A stretch of 51,162 nt of DNA from the NCBI RefSeq assembly GCF_012910955.1, contig NZ_WTVQ01000034.1, positions 1-51,162 of the forward strand, given 5' to 3'. The notes beneath the pieces were generated by a model, which saw nothing but the letters and a program-made list of their open reading frames with translations, did no database searches and was not told the origin of the DNA. Below, in pieces: positions 8,778 to 17,435 of the stretch. The first letter of the stretch is position 1. Every line of letters starts with the position of its first letter. The translations under genes and the position numbers were made by a program. This stretch comes from Aromatoleum diolicum (GTDB taxonomy: Bacteria > Pseudomonadota > Gammaproteobacteria > Burkholderiales > Rhodocyclaceae).

Positions 8778-8791
8778 TTGATCTTTATCAA
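8778..8791. promoter_or_regulatory. Perfect FNR/ANR-type box
   Basis: TTGAT-CTTT-ATCAA is an exact match to the TTGAT-N4-ATCAA consensus of the oxygen-sensing FNR/Anr regulators. It lies between the leftward small-RNA candidate and the rightward OsmC-like gene, so its target is unclear. Its centre (8784.5) is about 112 bases upstream of the small RNA's predicted start and about 65 bases upstream of the alternative start near 8719. I find no good -10 at the class II distance (-41.5) on either side. Confidence 0.6.
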
Positions 8792-8987
8792 GTTGCCCCA
8801 TACCTCCAGATCTTGTCGGGTGTGTTAAAAGACTTTCGCTCTCATTCATTTGAACTTTGTTATTGCGCCGCATCAAAGCATCCAATAGCGGCTAGGGATA
8901 GCACTGCAGCTTACCCTGCACGATCCGGTAGAATCGGCGCCCGGTCGACCGATAGCGACCGTAATACTGCCGACAACGGAGTCAATG

Positions 8988-9407
8988 ATGGAATGCACGA
9001 TCAAATGGGTCGATGGGATGACCTTTCTTGCCGAAACGGGCACCGGCCACGTGGTGGCGATGGACGGAGCACCGGAAGCGGGCGGACGCAATCTTGCTCC
9101 GCGACCGATGGAGCTGATGCTGGCGGGCGCGGGTGGCTGCACCGCTTTCGACGTGGTGCTGATTCTGAAACGCGGCAGGCAGGACGTGCGCAACTGTGAA
9201 GTGAAACTTTCGGCCGAGCGCGCCGAGAGCGATCCCAAGGTGTTTACGCGCATTGCTTTCCATTACACGGTACACGGCAAGGGATTGAAAGCCGACGCCG
9301 TAGAACGGGCGATTCACCTATCGGCGGAAAAATATTGCTCGGCGTCGATCATGCTCGCGAAAACGGCCGAGATCACGCACGAGTGGTCCATCATCGAAGT
9401 GGAATAA
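8988..9407 (+). CDS. OsmC/YhfA-like family protein
   Basis: A 139-residue OsmC-fold protein. The two family cysteines are present: C51 in GGCTAFDVV and C117 in EKYCSAS. In OsmC/Ohr enzymes this pair reduces organic hydroperoxides; in the YhfA-like branch, to which this length and pattern fit better, the role is less certain. Two adjacent ATG codons (8985, 8988) occur. The second has GGAG (8978-8981) at six bases and is preferred. It stands alone, convergent with coq7. A peroxide or redox role would match the neighbouring rubrerythrin operon, but that is inference. Confidence 0.85.
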   Translation: MECTIKWVDGMTFLAETGTGHVVAMDGAPEAGGRNLAPRPMELMLAGAGGCTAFDVVLILKRGRQDVRNCEVKLSAERAESDPKVFTRIAFHYTVHGKGLKADAVERAIHLSAEKYCSASIMLAKTAEITHEWSIIEVE

Positions 9408-9458
9408 GGAACGGCGAACGCGTTACCGCTGCGCATGTGAGCAAAAAAGTGGGCGCGG

Positions 9459-9483
9459 GGGCGCGCAGATGGGTCGCGCGCCC
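9459..9483. terminator. GC-rich hairpin between convergent OsmC-like gene and coq7
   Basis: GGGCGCGC (9459-9466) and GCGCGCCC (9476-9483) form a perfect 8-base-pair stem with a 9-base loop. No T-run follows on either strand, so terminator function is tentative. Confidence 0.4.
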
Positions 9484-9496
9484 TCCCCTGCGGGCC

Positions 9497-10117
9497 TCAC
9501 ACTCGGAAGGCCGTCGTCGTCATCACTCGCGATATCAGCTTCATCGCCGCTTTGAAGGGGGTGGGCAGCTCGTGCGCACCAAGACCGACTGCGGTGTCGG
9601 CATGGCGCGCCTCGTCGGCTTTCATCTGTTCGAGGATTTCGCGCGACTTGCGATCTTCAGCCGGTAGCTGCCCGAGGTGGCCATTGAGATGCGCCTCGAC
9701 CTGGCGTTCGGTTTCGGCCAGAAACCCGAGATTCCATCGGTCACCGAGCTTGCCGGCAAGCAGTCCGAGAGCGAGTGATCCGCCGTACCACAGCGGATTG
9801 AGCAGACTCTTGCGCCCGCCGAGTTCCGCGATTCGTTGTTCAGTCCAGGCCAGGTGCTCGGTTTCTTCATTCGAGGCCTGCTGCAGTTCGCGCCGCACGC
9901 TTTCGTCACGCGACATCATGGCTTGCCCCTGGTACAGCGCCTGGGCGCAGATTTCGCCGCAGTGATTGACCCGCATCAGGGCGGCGACGTGCTCTCGTTC
10001 TTCGTCGGTTAGCGGGGCATCGGGCAGTTCGCCGCCAGGAACCGGGCGGACCGAGCGAGCCTGCGCGAAAACCGTGCGCAGCGCCTTATCGAATTCGATG
10101 ATAGCCTGATCGATCAT
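9497..10117 (-). CDS. coq7: Ubiquinone biosynthesis hydroxylase Coq7 (demethoxyubiquinone monooxygenase)
   Basis: A 206-residue di-iron monooxygenase that adds the last ring hydroxyl in ubiquinone synthesis using O2; it occupies the UbiF step in many beta- and alphaproteobacteria. Ferritin-like iron ligands are visible: E in RVNHCGE, the EETEHL motif, [10 protein letters not shown] and the C-terminal ADEARHA. The ATG at 10117 has GAGG upstream. It starts 20 bases after the CNP1-like gene and is the last gene of the rubrerythrin operon by spacing. An oxygen-consuming enzyme behind an OxyR-like site is notable. It may also have its own promoter. Confidence 0.94.
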   Translation of the reverse strand: MIDQAIIEFDKALRTVFAQARSVRPVPGGELPDAPLTDEEREHVAALMRVNHCGEICAQALYQGQAMMSRDESVRRELQQASNEETEHLAWTEQRIAELGGRKSLLNPLWYGGSLALGLLAGKLGDRWNLGFLAETERQVEAHLNGHLGQLPAEDRKSREILEQMKADEARHADTAVGLGAHELPTPFKAAMKLISRVMTTTAFRV

Positions 10118-10137
10118 GATTGCCTCATTATCTTGGG

Positions 10138-10680
10138 TCAGTTTCCGGAAGGTCCGTATCTGCTGGCCGTACTGCGCAGGCGCAGTAGCACTTCGTCGCG
10201 ATTGCGCGGTGGCACCGGGCCGTCACAGAAGTGATCCTTGGCAAGAGCGGCGCGTACGCGATTGTAGGTGGTATCAACGATCGGCTGCCAGTTGGCATCG
10301 CGTGCCGCCGACCATTCGCCGCCGGCTCGACCGGTAGCGTAGATGCGCCACGCGCCGGTCGCGCAACGGATACCCTCGAAGGTGACATTGCTGGCGCCAC
10401 CCGGAGTGCGAACCACGAGGACGTAACGCACGACACCGTCGTCGCTCACCGCGAGGCTCTCTTCGTCGATGAGGAAGCGGTTGGGCGAGGCACTGCTGAC
10501 AAAGAATTCGCGCAGGTTCAAATCGCGGGGGGCGGCGGGCATCGTGTAGTCTCCCTCCTTCCAGTCCGGATCGGGATCGGAAAAAAGCCCGGCGAAAACG
10601 GGGACCGAAAAACAAACGAGGGCCACGAGGCCCCCGCGCAGGACGCATTGCACCGGGTTCAAGCTCGCAAGTCTCCACAC
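10138..10680 (-). CDS. CNP1-like family secreted protein
   Basis: A ~180-residue exported protein matching the CNP1-like family (PF08750 type), known mainly from betaproteobacteria and of unknown function. An N-terminal hydrophobic segment ending VPVFAG (about 14-31) is a probable signal peptide, followed by [12 protein letters not shown]. The longest frame starts with GTG at 10680, inside the end of the DUF3501 gene, and has no clear ribosome site. A TTG seven codons later, with GGAG upstream, is an alternative. Translational coupling to DUF3501 is likely. The two cysteines RCATG and FCDGP could form a disulfide. Confidence 0.82.
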   Translation of the reverse strand: MWRLASLNPVQCVLRGGLVALVCFSVPVFAGLFSDPDPDWKEGDYTMPAAPRDLNLREFFVSSASPNRFLIDEESLAVSDDGVVRYVLVVRTPGGASNVTFEGIRCATGAWRIYATGRAGGEWSAARDANWQPIVDTTYNRVRAALAKDHFCDGPVPPRNRDEVLLRLRSTASRYGPSGN

Positions 10681-11255
10681 AAGGATTGCCGCATGGCCTC
10701 TGGCACATGCTCCACGGCAACCGAATAGGCCGGATGATCCACCCCGACCGCGAGGGCCGCCCCCGCCTTCAATGCGCGGATCATGGCGACCGGAAGTTCA
10801 AAACGCAGGAAGTGTACTGCCGACGTCTTTTCGTCATTGTCGCGTTCCATGTCTTCATCCGCAATCGCAAAGACGGGATCGAAGCCCTCCGCCCGGACCC
10901 ACACGCGATCTTCGACAGCGATCAGGCGCGCGAGCCAGGCGCGTCGCTCAGTCTCATCGGGGAATTCGATCATCATCGTAGCCTTCCAGTTGCTGCCGTC
11001 CGGCACGAGCGGGTTATAGGCTTCGAGTTCGTCCCGGATGCCTGCCTCTTCGAAAGTGCGTTCGATGCGCAGCATTTCCTGGATCTGATAGCGGATCGTC
11101 AGTTCGTCCTCGAAAACCAGCGTGAGGTGATCGCCGAGAGGCAACGTGCGATCCTGCTTGTGGGCGATGACGCGGTTGCGGAAGGCCGGTCGCTGCCGGG
11201 CGTATTCTTCGAGGCTCAGCAGACTGTCGCGGGAGATGGGGTGCGTGGCGTTCAT
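10659..11255 (-). CDS. DUF3501 family protein
   Basis: A 198-residue cytoplasmic protein that I assign to DUF3501. The family is repeatedly found next to rubrerythrin and the two-cluster Fe-S protein; its biochemistry is unknown. The sequence is rich in charged residues and has no membrane segment. Conserved-looking stretches include LTLVFEDELTIRYQIQEMLR and PLVPDGSNWKATMMIEFPD. The ATG at 11255 has AAGGA upstream and lies 12 bases after the Fe-S protein's stop. Its end overlaps the CNP1-like gene by 22 bases, so the genes are co-transcribed. Confidence 0.85.
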   Translation of the reverse strand: MNATHPISRDSLLSLEEYARQRPAFRNRVIAHKQDRTLPLGDHLTLVFEDELTIRYQIQEMLRIERTFEEAGIRDELEAYNPLVPDGSNWKATMMIEFPDETERRAWLARLIAVEDRVWVRAEGFDPVFAIADEDMERDNDEKTSAVHFLRFELPVAMIRALKAGAALAVGVDHPAYSVAVEHVPEAMRQSLCGDLRA

Positions 11256-11267
11256 TGTCGCAGATCC

Positions 11268-12608
11268 TTACAGTCCATAGGCCTTGCGCAGCAGGGTAAG
11301 GGGATGGGCTTTTTCGGCTTTCAAGTCGGTGCCACCGTCACGGATGCCCTGCTGGATGTGACGGCCGGCGATGGGGCAGTCGGAGCTGATGAAGTCCGGT
11401 TGCACCTGGGCCATCAGGCGAAATACGGGACGACCGATCTTCATCGACTGCTCGTAAAACTCCTTCTTCACGCCCCAAGTACCATCGTGGCCCGCGCAGC
11501 GTTCGACCGTGGTGATCTCGGTGCCGGGAATCAGTTGCAGGGTCTCGCGCGTTTTCTGCCCGACATTCTGCACCCGTCCGTGACAGGGGATGTGATACGC
11601 AACCTTGCCGAGCGCCTGCGTGAAATCAGTCTTCAGCAGGCCGTCGCGGTGGCGCAGCATGAAGTATTCGAAGGGATCGAACATCGCATCGGCGACCATT
11701 TTGACGTCGGCATCGTCGGGGAACAGCAGCGGGAGTTCCTGTTTGAACATCAGGGCGCAGGACGGCACGGCGGCGAGGATGCCATAGCCTTCGCGGGCGA
11801 GTTCGGCGAGTGCCGGGATATTGAGTTCCTTGAGCCGGCGCACACCGTCCAGATCACCGAGTTCAAGTTTCGGCATGCCGCAGCAGGCTTCCTGCTGAGC
11901 GAGCACCGTCGGAATCTGGTTGTGAGCGAGCACGGCTACGAGATCGTGGCCAATGCCGGGTTCGTTGTAATTGATATAACAGGTCGCGAAAATCGCAACC
12001 TTGCCCGGCGTTCGTTCGCCATCGCGCACCGGCCAGCGATCCTGCACATCGGCCGCACCACGAAATTTCACCGGCGCGTAAGGAGGGAGTTCCCGCCGCT
12101 TGTCTACTCCAAGGAGCGATTGCAGCGCGGCACGCGCGACGCCGTTGTGGTTGGCGGCATTTACAGTCTGGGCGACCACGGGAATGGCGGCGAGCTTGCC
12201 CAGCGCGTCGGTGCTGGTGAGGATTCTGTCGCGCATTCGCACCTCGCCCTTGCGGAACTTGACCGCCTTGGCGCGCAGCATGAGGTGCGGGAAATCGACG
12301 TTCCATACATGCGGCGGCACGTACGGGCACTTGGTCATGAAGCACAGGTCGCACAGATAGCATTGATCTACGACCTTTCCGAAGTCGTGCTTGTCGACGC
12401 CGTCCACCTCCCCGGTCTTGCCATCATCGACCAGATCGAACAGGGTGGGAAAGGCGTTGCACAAATTGACGCAACGCCGACACCCATGGCAGATATCGAA
12501 CACGCGCTCAAGCTCGCCGTGGAGTGACGCTTCGTCGTAGTAATCAGCGTCCTGCCACGCGATCGGGCGACGGCTGGGTGCGTCGAGACTGCCTTCCCGC
12601 TTGGACAC
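11268..12608 (-). CDS. Heterodisulfide reductase-related / GlpC-like iron-sulfur protein
   Basis: A ~446-residue soluble Fe-S protein with two ferredoxin-type [4Fe-4S] motifs (CHGCRRCVNLC and CYLCDLCFMTKCP, in the first ~100 residues). Two CCG-type domains follow. The first CCG motif is complete (ACCGMPK); in the second the pair reads CA (RCAGHDGTWG). Such proteins relay electrons, as in HdrD and GlpC. Here the setting suggests electron supply to rubrerythrin, which is inference. The longest frame begins with ATG at 12614, directly abutting the ribosome site. GTG at 12608, seven bases after AGGAGG, is the better start. 92 bases separate it from rubrerythrin, with a hairpin between. Confidence 0.88.
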   Translation of the reverse strand: MSKREGSLDAPSRRPIAWQDADYYDEASLHGELERVFDICHGCRRCVNLCNAFPTLFDLVDDGKTGEVDGVDKHDFGKVVDQCYLCDLCFMTKCPYVPPHVWNVDFPHLMLRAKAVKFRKGEVRMRDRILTSTDALGKLAAIPVVAQTVNAANHNGVARAALQSLLGVDKRRELPPYAPVKFRGAADVQDRWPVRDGERTPGKVAIFATCYINYNEPGIGHDLVAVLAHNQIPTVLAQQEACCGMPKLELGDLDGVRRLKELNIPALAELAREGYGILAAVPSCALMFKQELPLLFPDDADVKMVADAMFDPFEYFMLRHRDGLLKTDFTQALGKVAYHIPCHGRVQNVGQKTRETLQLIPGTEITTVERCAGHDGTWGVKKEFYEQSMKIGRPVFRLMAQVQPDFISSDCPIAGRHIQQGIRDGGTDLKAEKAHPLTLLRKAYGL

Positions 12609-12662
12609 GTTCATTCCTCCTCACCGCGGACGAACGGCCGGACGCGGTGTCCGCAGAGAAAT

Positions 12663-12682
12663 CGGGCGGGGCATACCGCCCG
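12663..12682 (-). terminator. Intra-operon hairpin between the rubrerythrin and Fe-S protein genes
   Basis: CGGGCGG and CCGCCCG form a 7-base-pair stem with a 6-base loop about 20 bases after the rubrerythrin stop. No T-run follows on the minus strand. It is more likely an mRNA-stability or partial-termination element giving more rubrerythrin than downstream product. Confidence 0.35.
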
Positions 12683-12700
12683 TTTGCGCGACAGCGCCGA

Positions 12701-13120
12701 TCAGTCCTGGAGCGCGTCCAGAGCCTTCTGGAAGCGGTTGGCGTGCGAGCGCTCGGCCTTTGCGAGCGTCTGGAACCAGTCCGCGACCTCGTCGAAACCT
12801 TCGTCGCGTGCGACCTTGGCCATGCCCGGATACATGTCGGTGTATTCGTGCGTTTCGCCGGCGATCGCGGCGCCGAGGTTGAGGCGCGTACCGCCGATGG
12901 GCAAACCGGTTGCCGGATCGCCACAGGCTTCGAGATATTCCAGATGGCCATGCGCATGGCCGGTTTCACCTTCGGCGGTCGAGCGGAACACCGCTGCGAC
13001 GTCGTTTTGTCCTTCGACGTCGGCCTTGGCAGCAAAATACAGATACCGGCGGTTGGCTTGGGATTCGCCGGCAAAAGCGGCCTTGAGATTTTCCTCGGTT
13101 TTCGAGCCTTTCAGTTGCAT
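12701..13120 (-). CDS. Rubrerythrin (short form, ferritin-like di-iron domain only)
   Basis: A 139-residue peroxide-scavenging di-iron protein. Ligand motifs of the four-helix bundle are visible: [33 protein letters not shown] and [10 protein letters not shown]. The C-terminal rubredoxin domain of classical rubrerythrin (two CxxC) is absent, so electrons must come from another protein; the downstream Fe-S protein is the obvious candidate. The ATG at 13120 has GGAGAG upstream. It is the first gene of the leftward operon, and the 90 bases before it carry an OxyR-like site. Confidence 0.92.
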   Translation of the reverse strand: MQLKGSKTEENLKAAFAGESQANRRYLYFAAKADVEGQNDVAAVFRSTAEGETGHAHGHLEYLEACGDPATGLPIGGTRLNLGAAIAGETHEYTDMYPGMAKVARDEGFDEVADWFQTLAKAERSHANRFQKALDALQD

Positions 13121-13181
13121 CGCGCTCTCCTCGTTCTGTGTTTTCGGAGATAAGTCCCGGCAGGGAGCCGGGGCTACCCTA

Positions 13182-13210
13182 AGGGTAGAAGGGATTTTCC
13201 GCGGCCGAAA
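13182..13210 (-). promoter_or_regulatory. Weak -35/-10 pair for the rubrerythrin operon
   Basis: On the minus strand TACCCT (13187-13182) lies 17 bases from TTTCGG (13210-13205). The poor -35 directly abuts the OxyR-like site, the usual geometry of an OxyR-activated promoter. Confidence 0.4.
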
Positions 13211-13247
13211 ATTGAATGCCTCTATGCATTTGATTGCGCCAGACTAT
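13211..13247. promoter_or_regulatory. OxyR-like operator upstream of rubrerythrin
   Basis: Four tetranucleotides at exact 7-base intervals read ATTG-N7-CTAT-N7-ATTG-N7-CTAT. The OxyR consensus is ATAG-N7-CTAT-N7-ATAG-N7-CTAT, so 14 of 16 defined bases match with perfect spacing. The site ends next to the weak -35 of the rubrerythrin operon. Confidence 0.65.
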
Positions 13248-13278
13248 GGGCTGTGTTACGACAATCACGCCGACGCGA

Positions 13279-13872
13279 TCAGGCGGCAATGGCGGCTTCG
13301 ATCTCGGCGAAGGTACGGGCGATCTCGGTGTTCATCGGCTGCGGCTCGCCAAGCTGGCGCGCGATCTGCGACGCAGAGAAGATTCCGCGGATCAATCCGC
13401 GACCGCCCTCCTCCCGTTCGAGCACCAGCGCGTGCTGACGGCCGGAGCGCTTGAGCGTCGCGACGATGTGCCCGACATCGGCACGCATGACTTCACCGAG
13501 TTCGACGGCTTCGGTTTTTTCGAGCGGCGTCATCACACCCTCGACCGTCAATTCCCCGAGCGGTTGCCCGCGCTCGCGCGCCGTACGCACTGGCCGTTCG
13601 CCCAGCAGGTCGGCAACCGTGATGACTCCGCGCACCTGCTGGCGCGAATCGGTGACCAGCAGCAGGCGTACGCCGCGCAGGATCATCGCGCGGTTGGCGT
13701 CGGCAAGGGGTGTGTCGGCCGCGATTGTTGCGGCGGGAATGCGAGTGAGATCGGTCATGACCTCGATCGCGGGAGACTGTTGCGTGACCCTGCGGCTGCT
13801 GTCGGTTTTTGCCACTTCGCAGTGCAGGCCAGCCAAACGGGCCTGCGGAAGCGGTTCGAAGTCCCGGTTCAT
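13279..13872 (-). CDS. CBS-domain-pair protein
   Basis: A 197-residue soluble protein with a tandem CBS (Bateman) module over about residues 35-175. Each half shows the typical pattern: TPLADANRAMILRGVRLLLV followed by VRGVITVADLL, and LGEVMRADVGHIVATLKR followed by GIFSASQIARQL. Bateman modules bind adenosine nucleotides, and standalone versions are usually energy-sensing regulators of a partner. No catalytic domain is attached. The start at 13872 is fixed by GGAGG upstream; the frame stays open another 99 codons without support. The partner is not evident from the neighbours. Confidence 0.85.
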   Translation of the reverse strand: MNRDFEPLPQARLAGLHCEVAKTDSSRRVTQQSPAIEVMTDLTRIPAATIAADTPLADANRAMILRGVRLLLVTDSRQQVRGVITVADLLGERPVRTARERGQPLGELTVEGVMTPLEKTEAVELGEVMRADVGHIVATLKRSGRQHALVLEREEGGRGLIRGIFSASQIARQLGEPQPMNTEIARTFAEIEAAIAA

Positions 13873-14105
13873 GAGCACCTCCCATTGCGGATGATGAACG
13901 AGAGGGGCGCATCGAGCATTGCGTCGCAGCTCGTGAATTCGCCGTGATCGCATCACGCCCCGCACGGCGATCAGCCCCACCGGGGCGTCGCAGCCGACGA
14001 CGGCCGGCATAGCCCATCGGACAACGGCGAATGCGCAGAGTTCAGCGAAAATGCCACTTTCCCACGTAACAACGGACGAATGGCATTTGCCAGGATCGCG
14101 GGGAC

Positions 14106-14155
14106 AAAAAAACCGCCGCGAGCGACCCCATGCGTCTCGGGGCACGTCGCGGCGG
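14106..14155 (-). terminator. Intrinsic terminator after rppH
   Basis: On the minus strand CCGCCGCGA and TCGCGGCGG form a 9-base-pair stem around a 25-base loop that has internal pairing, followed by seven T. It starts 15 bases after the rppH stop. Confidence 0.85.
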
Positions 14156-14169
14156 CAGGGATGCGGCAC

Positions 14170-14700
14170 TCAGGGCTGATCGGCGTCGATCACAACCCGG
14201 TAGGCTTCGGGCAAGTCTCGGGGATGAACCCGGAACAAGGTTTTTGACAACTCCAGCAAGGCCTGCTGGTACACCTGCCGCTTGAATTCAATCACGGCAT
14301 CCAGCGGCACCCAGTACTCACTCCAGCGCCAGGCATCGAACTCCGGATGATTGCTGGCTCGCAGACAGACGTCGGAATCACGCCCCACCAGACGCAGCAG
14401 AAACCAGATCTGTTTCTGCCCACGGTAGGTATTGCGCCATTCCCGTTTGATCCAGTGTTTCGGAACGTCGTACCGCAACCAACCACGCGTGCGGCCAAGA
14501 ATCTTCACATGCTCGGGACGCAGACCCACTTCTTCGAACAGTTCCCGGAACATCGCCTGCTCGGGGGTTTCCCCGTGCTTGATGCCGCCTTGTGGAAACT
14601 GCCAGGAATGTTCGCGGATCCTCTTACCCCAGAAAACCTCATTGCGCGTGTTCACCAGAACGATGCCGACGTTCGGGCGATAGCCTTCACGGTCGAGCAT
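14170..14700 (-). CDS. rppH: RNA pyrophosphohydrolase (Nudix)
   Basis: A 176-residue Nudix enzyme that removes pyrophosphate from the 5' end of mRNAs and triggers RNase E decay. The Nudix box is complete at 38-60, from GGIKHGE through RELFEEVGL. The N-terminus [14 protein letters not shown] and the WQFPQGG motif are RppH-specific. The ATG is at 14700. It is divergent from proS across ~230 bases. Confidence 0.95.
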   Translation of the reverse strand: MLDREGYRPNVGIVLVNTRNEVFWGKRIREHSWQFPQGGIKHGETPEQAMFRELFEEVGLRPEHVKILGRTRGWLRYDVPKHWIKREWRNTYRGQKQIWFLLRLVGRDSDVCLRASNHPEFDAWRWSEYWVPLDAVIEFKRQVYQQALLELSKTLFRVHPRDLPEAYRVVIDADQP

Positions 14701-14929
14701 GATGAAACCTTTAATTCATGAACTGAACAGATTTTTTCACACTTACCCTGCGTTGGAAAGGCGCGTCCGCCGTTGCGTTCCCGAGCATGCGGGTGTGGGG
14801 GTCAGACTTCACGACGCTCGCGGCGGTACGGCACCGGATTGCGGCATGGAACATCGATGCGCGTACCCGCGAGGCACGCGACAGGCTAAAATTCTGCGTT
14901 TGCCCAACCGACCCCTCGCGGACCCCAGA

Positions 14930-16678
14930 ATGCGCGCCAGCCAGTATTTCATTTCGACCCTCAAGGAAGCCCCCTCCGACGCCGAGATCATCAGCCAAAA
15001 GCTGATGCTGCGCGCCGGCTTCATCCGCAAGGTTGCGGCCGGCATCTACAGTTATTTGCCGATCGGCCTGCGGGTGATCCGCAAGGTGGAGGATATCGTT
15101 CGCGAGGAAATGAACCGTGCCGGGGCACTCGAACTGACGATGCCATTGGTGCAGCCGGCCGAGCTGTGGGACGAGACGGGCCGCTGGGAAAAGATGGGCG
15201 CGGAGATGCTGCGCTTCAAGGATCGTCACGAACGGGATTTTGCGTTGCAGCCGACCTCGGAGGAAGTCGTCACCGATATTGCGCGCCAGGAGCTAAAGAG
15301 CTATCGCCAGTTGCCGAAGAATTTCTACCAGATCCAGACCAAGTTTCGCGACGAGCGCCGGCCGCGCTTCGGCGTGATGCGGGGACGCGAATTCACGATG
15401 AAGGATGCCTACTCCTTCGATCGCAACGTGGATGCAGCGGGCCGCAGCTACGACACGATGTACGCCACCTACTGTCGCATTTTCGATCGACTGGGCCTGA
15501 CTTATCGCGCAGTGGCGGCGGACACCGGCGCGATCGGTGGCGACCGGTCGCATGAATTCCAGGTGATCGCGGATACCGGCGAGGACGCCATCGTTTACTG
15601 CCCGGATTCCGATTACGCCGCGAATATCGAGCTGGCCGAGGCGCTGCCGCTGTTAGCGTCGCGTGCAGCGCCGACCCGCGGCCTGGAGAAGACGCCGACA
15701 CCGGGCAAGGCGACCTGTAAAGACGTCGCCACGCTGCTCGGCGTGGCGCTCGCCACCACCATCAAGTCGCTGGTGCTTGCGACCGACGACGTGGATGAAA
15801 AGGGCAAGCCGGCCGGGGTCACCGTGTGGCTGCTGCTGGTACGCGGCGATCACGATCTGAATGAAGTCAAGGCAGGCAAGGTCGATGGCCTGAAGGGCGG
15901 GTTCCGCTTCGCCACGGAAGAGGAAATCCTCACCCACTTCGGTTGCAAGCCCGGCTACCTTGGCCCGATCGGTATGAAGCAGCCGGTCAAGATCGTCGCC
16001 GACCGCACAGTCGCCAATATGGCGGACTTCATCTGCGGCGCGAATGACGCGGACTTCCACTACACCGGCGCGAATTGGGGCCGCGATCTGCCGGAACCCG
16101 ATCTCGTCGCCGACCTGCGCAATGTGATCGAAGGCGACCCAAGCCCGGACGGCAAGGGCAGGCTCGCGATCCAGCGCGGCATTGAAGTGGGCCACGTGTT
16201 CTACCTCGGCAACAAGTACTCGAAGGCGATGAATGCGACCTTCCTCGACGAGGACGGCAAGCCGAAGCATTTCGAGATGGGGTGCTACGGCATCGGCGTA
16301 ACGCGCATCGTCGGCGCGGCGATCGAACAAAACCATGACGCGCGCGGCATCATCTGGCCGGATGCGATCACGCCCTTCCGCATCGTCGTCTGCCCTGTCG
16401 GCTGGGGCAAGTCGGAGGCCGTGCGGGCCGAGGCAGTGAAGCTTTACGAAGGGCTGATCGCCGCGGGCGTCGACGCGATTCTCGACGACCGCGACGAACG
16501 TCCGGGCGTGATGTTCGCCGACTGGGAACTGATCGGCGTGCCGCATCGTGTGGTGATCGGCGAGCGCGGTTTGAAGGAGGGGCTGGCCGAATATCAGGGC
16601 CGGCGCGACGCCGAGGCCACAAAGGTGGCGATCACCGATCTGGCAGGTTTCGTCGCCGATAAACTGCGCAGCGCTTAA
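14930..16678 (+). CDS. proS: Prolyl-tRNA synthetase (bacterial type with editing insertion)
   Basis: A 582-residue class II synthetase. It begins [19 protein letters not shown]. Motif 2 ([20 protein letters not shown]) and motif 3 ([11 protein letters not shown]) are clear. The insertion domain that deacylates Ala-tRNA-Pro occupies about residues 230-410, and the anticodon-binding domain is C-terminal. The frame is open from 14699, but the ATG at 14930 gives the family N-terminus. A -10-like TAAAAT lies at 14886-14891. The transglycosylase gene follows after 20 bases. Confidence 0.97.
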   Translation: MRASQYFISTLKEAPSDAEIISQKLMLRAGFIRKVAAGIYSYLPIGLRVIRKVEDIVREEMNRAGALELTMPLVQPAELWDETGRWEKMGAEMLRFKDRHERDFALQPTSEEVVTDIARQELKSYRQLPKNFYQIQTKFRDERRPRFGVMRGREFTMKDAYSFDRNVDAAGRSYDTMYATYCRIFDRLGLTYRAVAADTGAIGGDRSHEFQVIADTGEDAIVYCPDSDYAANIELAEALPLLASRAAPTRGLEKTPTPGKATCKDVATLLGVALATTIKSLVLATDDVDEKGKPAGVTVWLLLVRGDHDLNEVKAGKVDGLKGGFRFATEEEILTHFGCKPGYLGPIGMKQPVKIVADRTVANMADFICGANDADFHYTGANWGRDLPEPDLVADLRNVIEGDPSPDGKGRLAIQRGIEVGHVFYLGNKYSKAMNATFLDEDGKPKHFEMGCYGIGVTRIVGAAIEQNHDARGIIWPDAITPFRIVVCPVGWGKSEAVRAEAVKLYEGLIAAGVDAILDDRDERPGVMFADWELIGVPHRVVIGERGLKEGLAEYQGRRDAEATKVAITDLAGFVADKLRSA

Positions 16679-16698
16679 GCGTCAGCTATAACAAACGC

Positions 16699-17346
16699 AT
16701 GATACGCATCCGCTGCATCCTGCTGCGCGCCGCTCTGGTGGCCGGTCTTGCCGGCATCTGGAATGCGGCCGTGGCCGGCAACCAGGTTTATCAGCCGATG
16801 GCTGCGAGCGTGCGCGCGGCGCTGCATGCCGCTGTGAGTGACGCCCGTGCCCCCGAATTGCTGATTGCCGATGCGGGCGAGCGAACGCGCTGGCTGCAGG
16901 ACATGTCGCGCCGCCTGGAGCGACGCATTCCGGATCGCAGCTATCGTGAGGAGCTGCTGACGTCCGTCCATTATGAAGCCACCCGCGCGGGGCTTGATCC
17001 GCAGATGGTGCTGGGGCTGATCCAGGTCGAGAGTGCATTCCGCAAATACGCGGTATCCGGTGCCGGTGCGCGCGGCTACATGCAGGTGATGCCGTTCTGG
17101 GTCAAGACCATAGGTCTGCCGGAAGACAATCTCTTTCACCTGCGGACCAATCTGCGTTACGGCTGCACGATCCTGCGTCATTACCTGGACATCGAGAAGG
17201 GCGACCTGTTCCGTGCGTTGGGGCGCTACAACGGCAGTCTGGGGAAACCGGAGTACCCGAATCTGGTGCGCGCCGCCTGGGAGAACCATTGGGCGTATCA
17301 AGCGGTGAAACTTGCTGTGGACGAACGCGGCAGCCGCACCAACTGA
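16699..17346 (+). CDS. Lytic transglycosylase (SLT domain)
   Basis: A 215-residue exported enzyme predicted to cleave the glycan strand of peptidoglycan. A signal peptide (about 1-26, ending AVAG) precedes an SLT goose-lysozyme fold at about 95-205. The catalytic glutamate lies in GLIQVESAFRKYAVS, followed by GARGYMQVMP and later RYNGSLGKPEYPNLV. The gene lies 20 bases after proS and probably shares its transcript. No lipobox is seen, so it is likely a soluble periplasmic form. Confidence 0.9.
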   Translation: MIRIRCILLRAALVAGLAGIWNAAVAGNQVYQPMAASVRAALHAAVSDARAPELLIADAGERTRWLQDMSRRLERRIPDRSYREELLTSVHYEATRAGLDPQMVLGLIQVESAFRKYAVSGAGARGYMQVMPFWVKTIGLPEDNLFHLRTNLRYGCTILRHYLDIEKGDLFRALGRYNGSLGKPEYPNLVRAAWENHWAYQAVKLAVDERGSRTN

Positions 17347-17435
17347 GCCTCACCCGCGCCAGGCACTATCGCCCCCCTGCCCCCGCGGAATAATCGCCCG
17401 AGCCTCGACCGGAATTCACCGAACCTGGAGTCGAC

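Larger units (their letters stand above)
8460..8987. other. 528-base intergenic region: rplM promoter, candidate small RNA, FNR box
   Basis: This is the longest gene-free stretch in the window. From left to right it holds the rplM leader and promoter, a minus-strand small-RNA candidate with terminator and promoter, a perfect FNR box at 8778-8791, and the upstream region of the OsmC-like gene. The last part has a possible -10 TAGAAT at 8929-8934. Open frames here, such as minus 8603-8791, are short and have no ribosome site, so I do not call them genes. Confidence 0.7.

Noticed and set aside
8603-8791. 62-codon open frame on the minus strand upstream of rplM
   Set aside because: It would run through the anti-SD region and the FNR box, has no ribosome site, and gives a random-looking protein. 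A structured RNA explains the region better.
10686-12527. 613-codon open frame opposite the Fe-S protein and DUF3501 genes
   Set aside because: Shadow of two well-supported genes on the minus strand; no domain or start signal.
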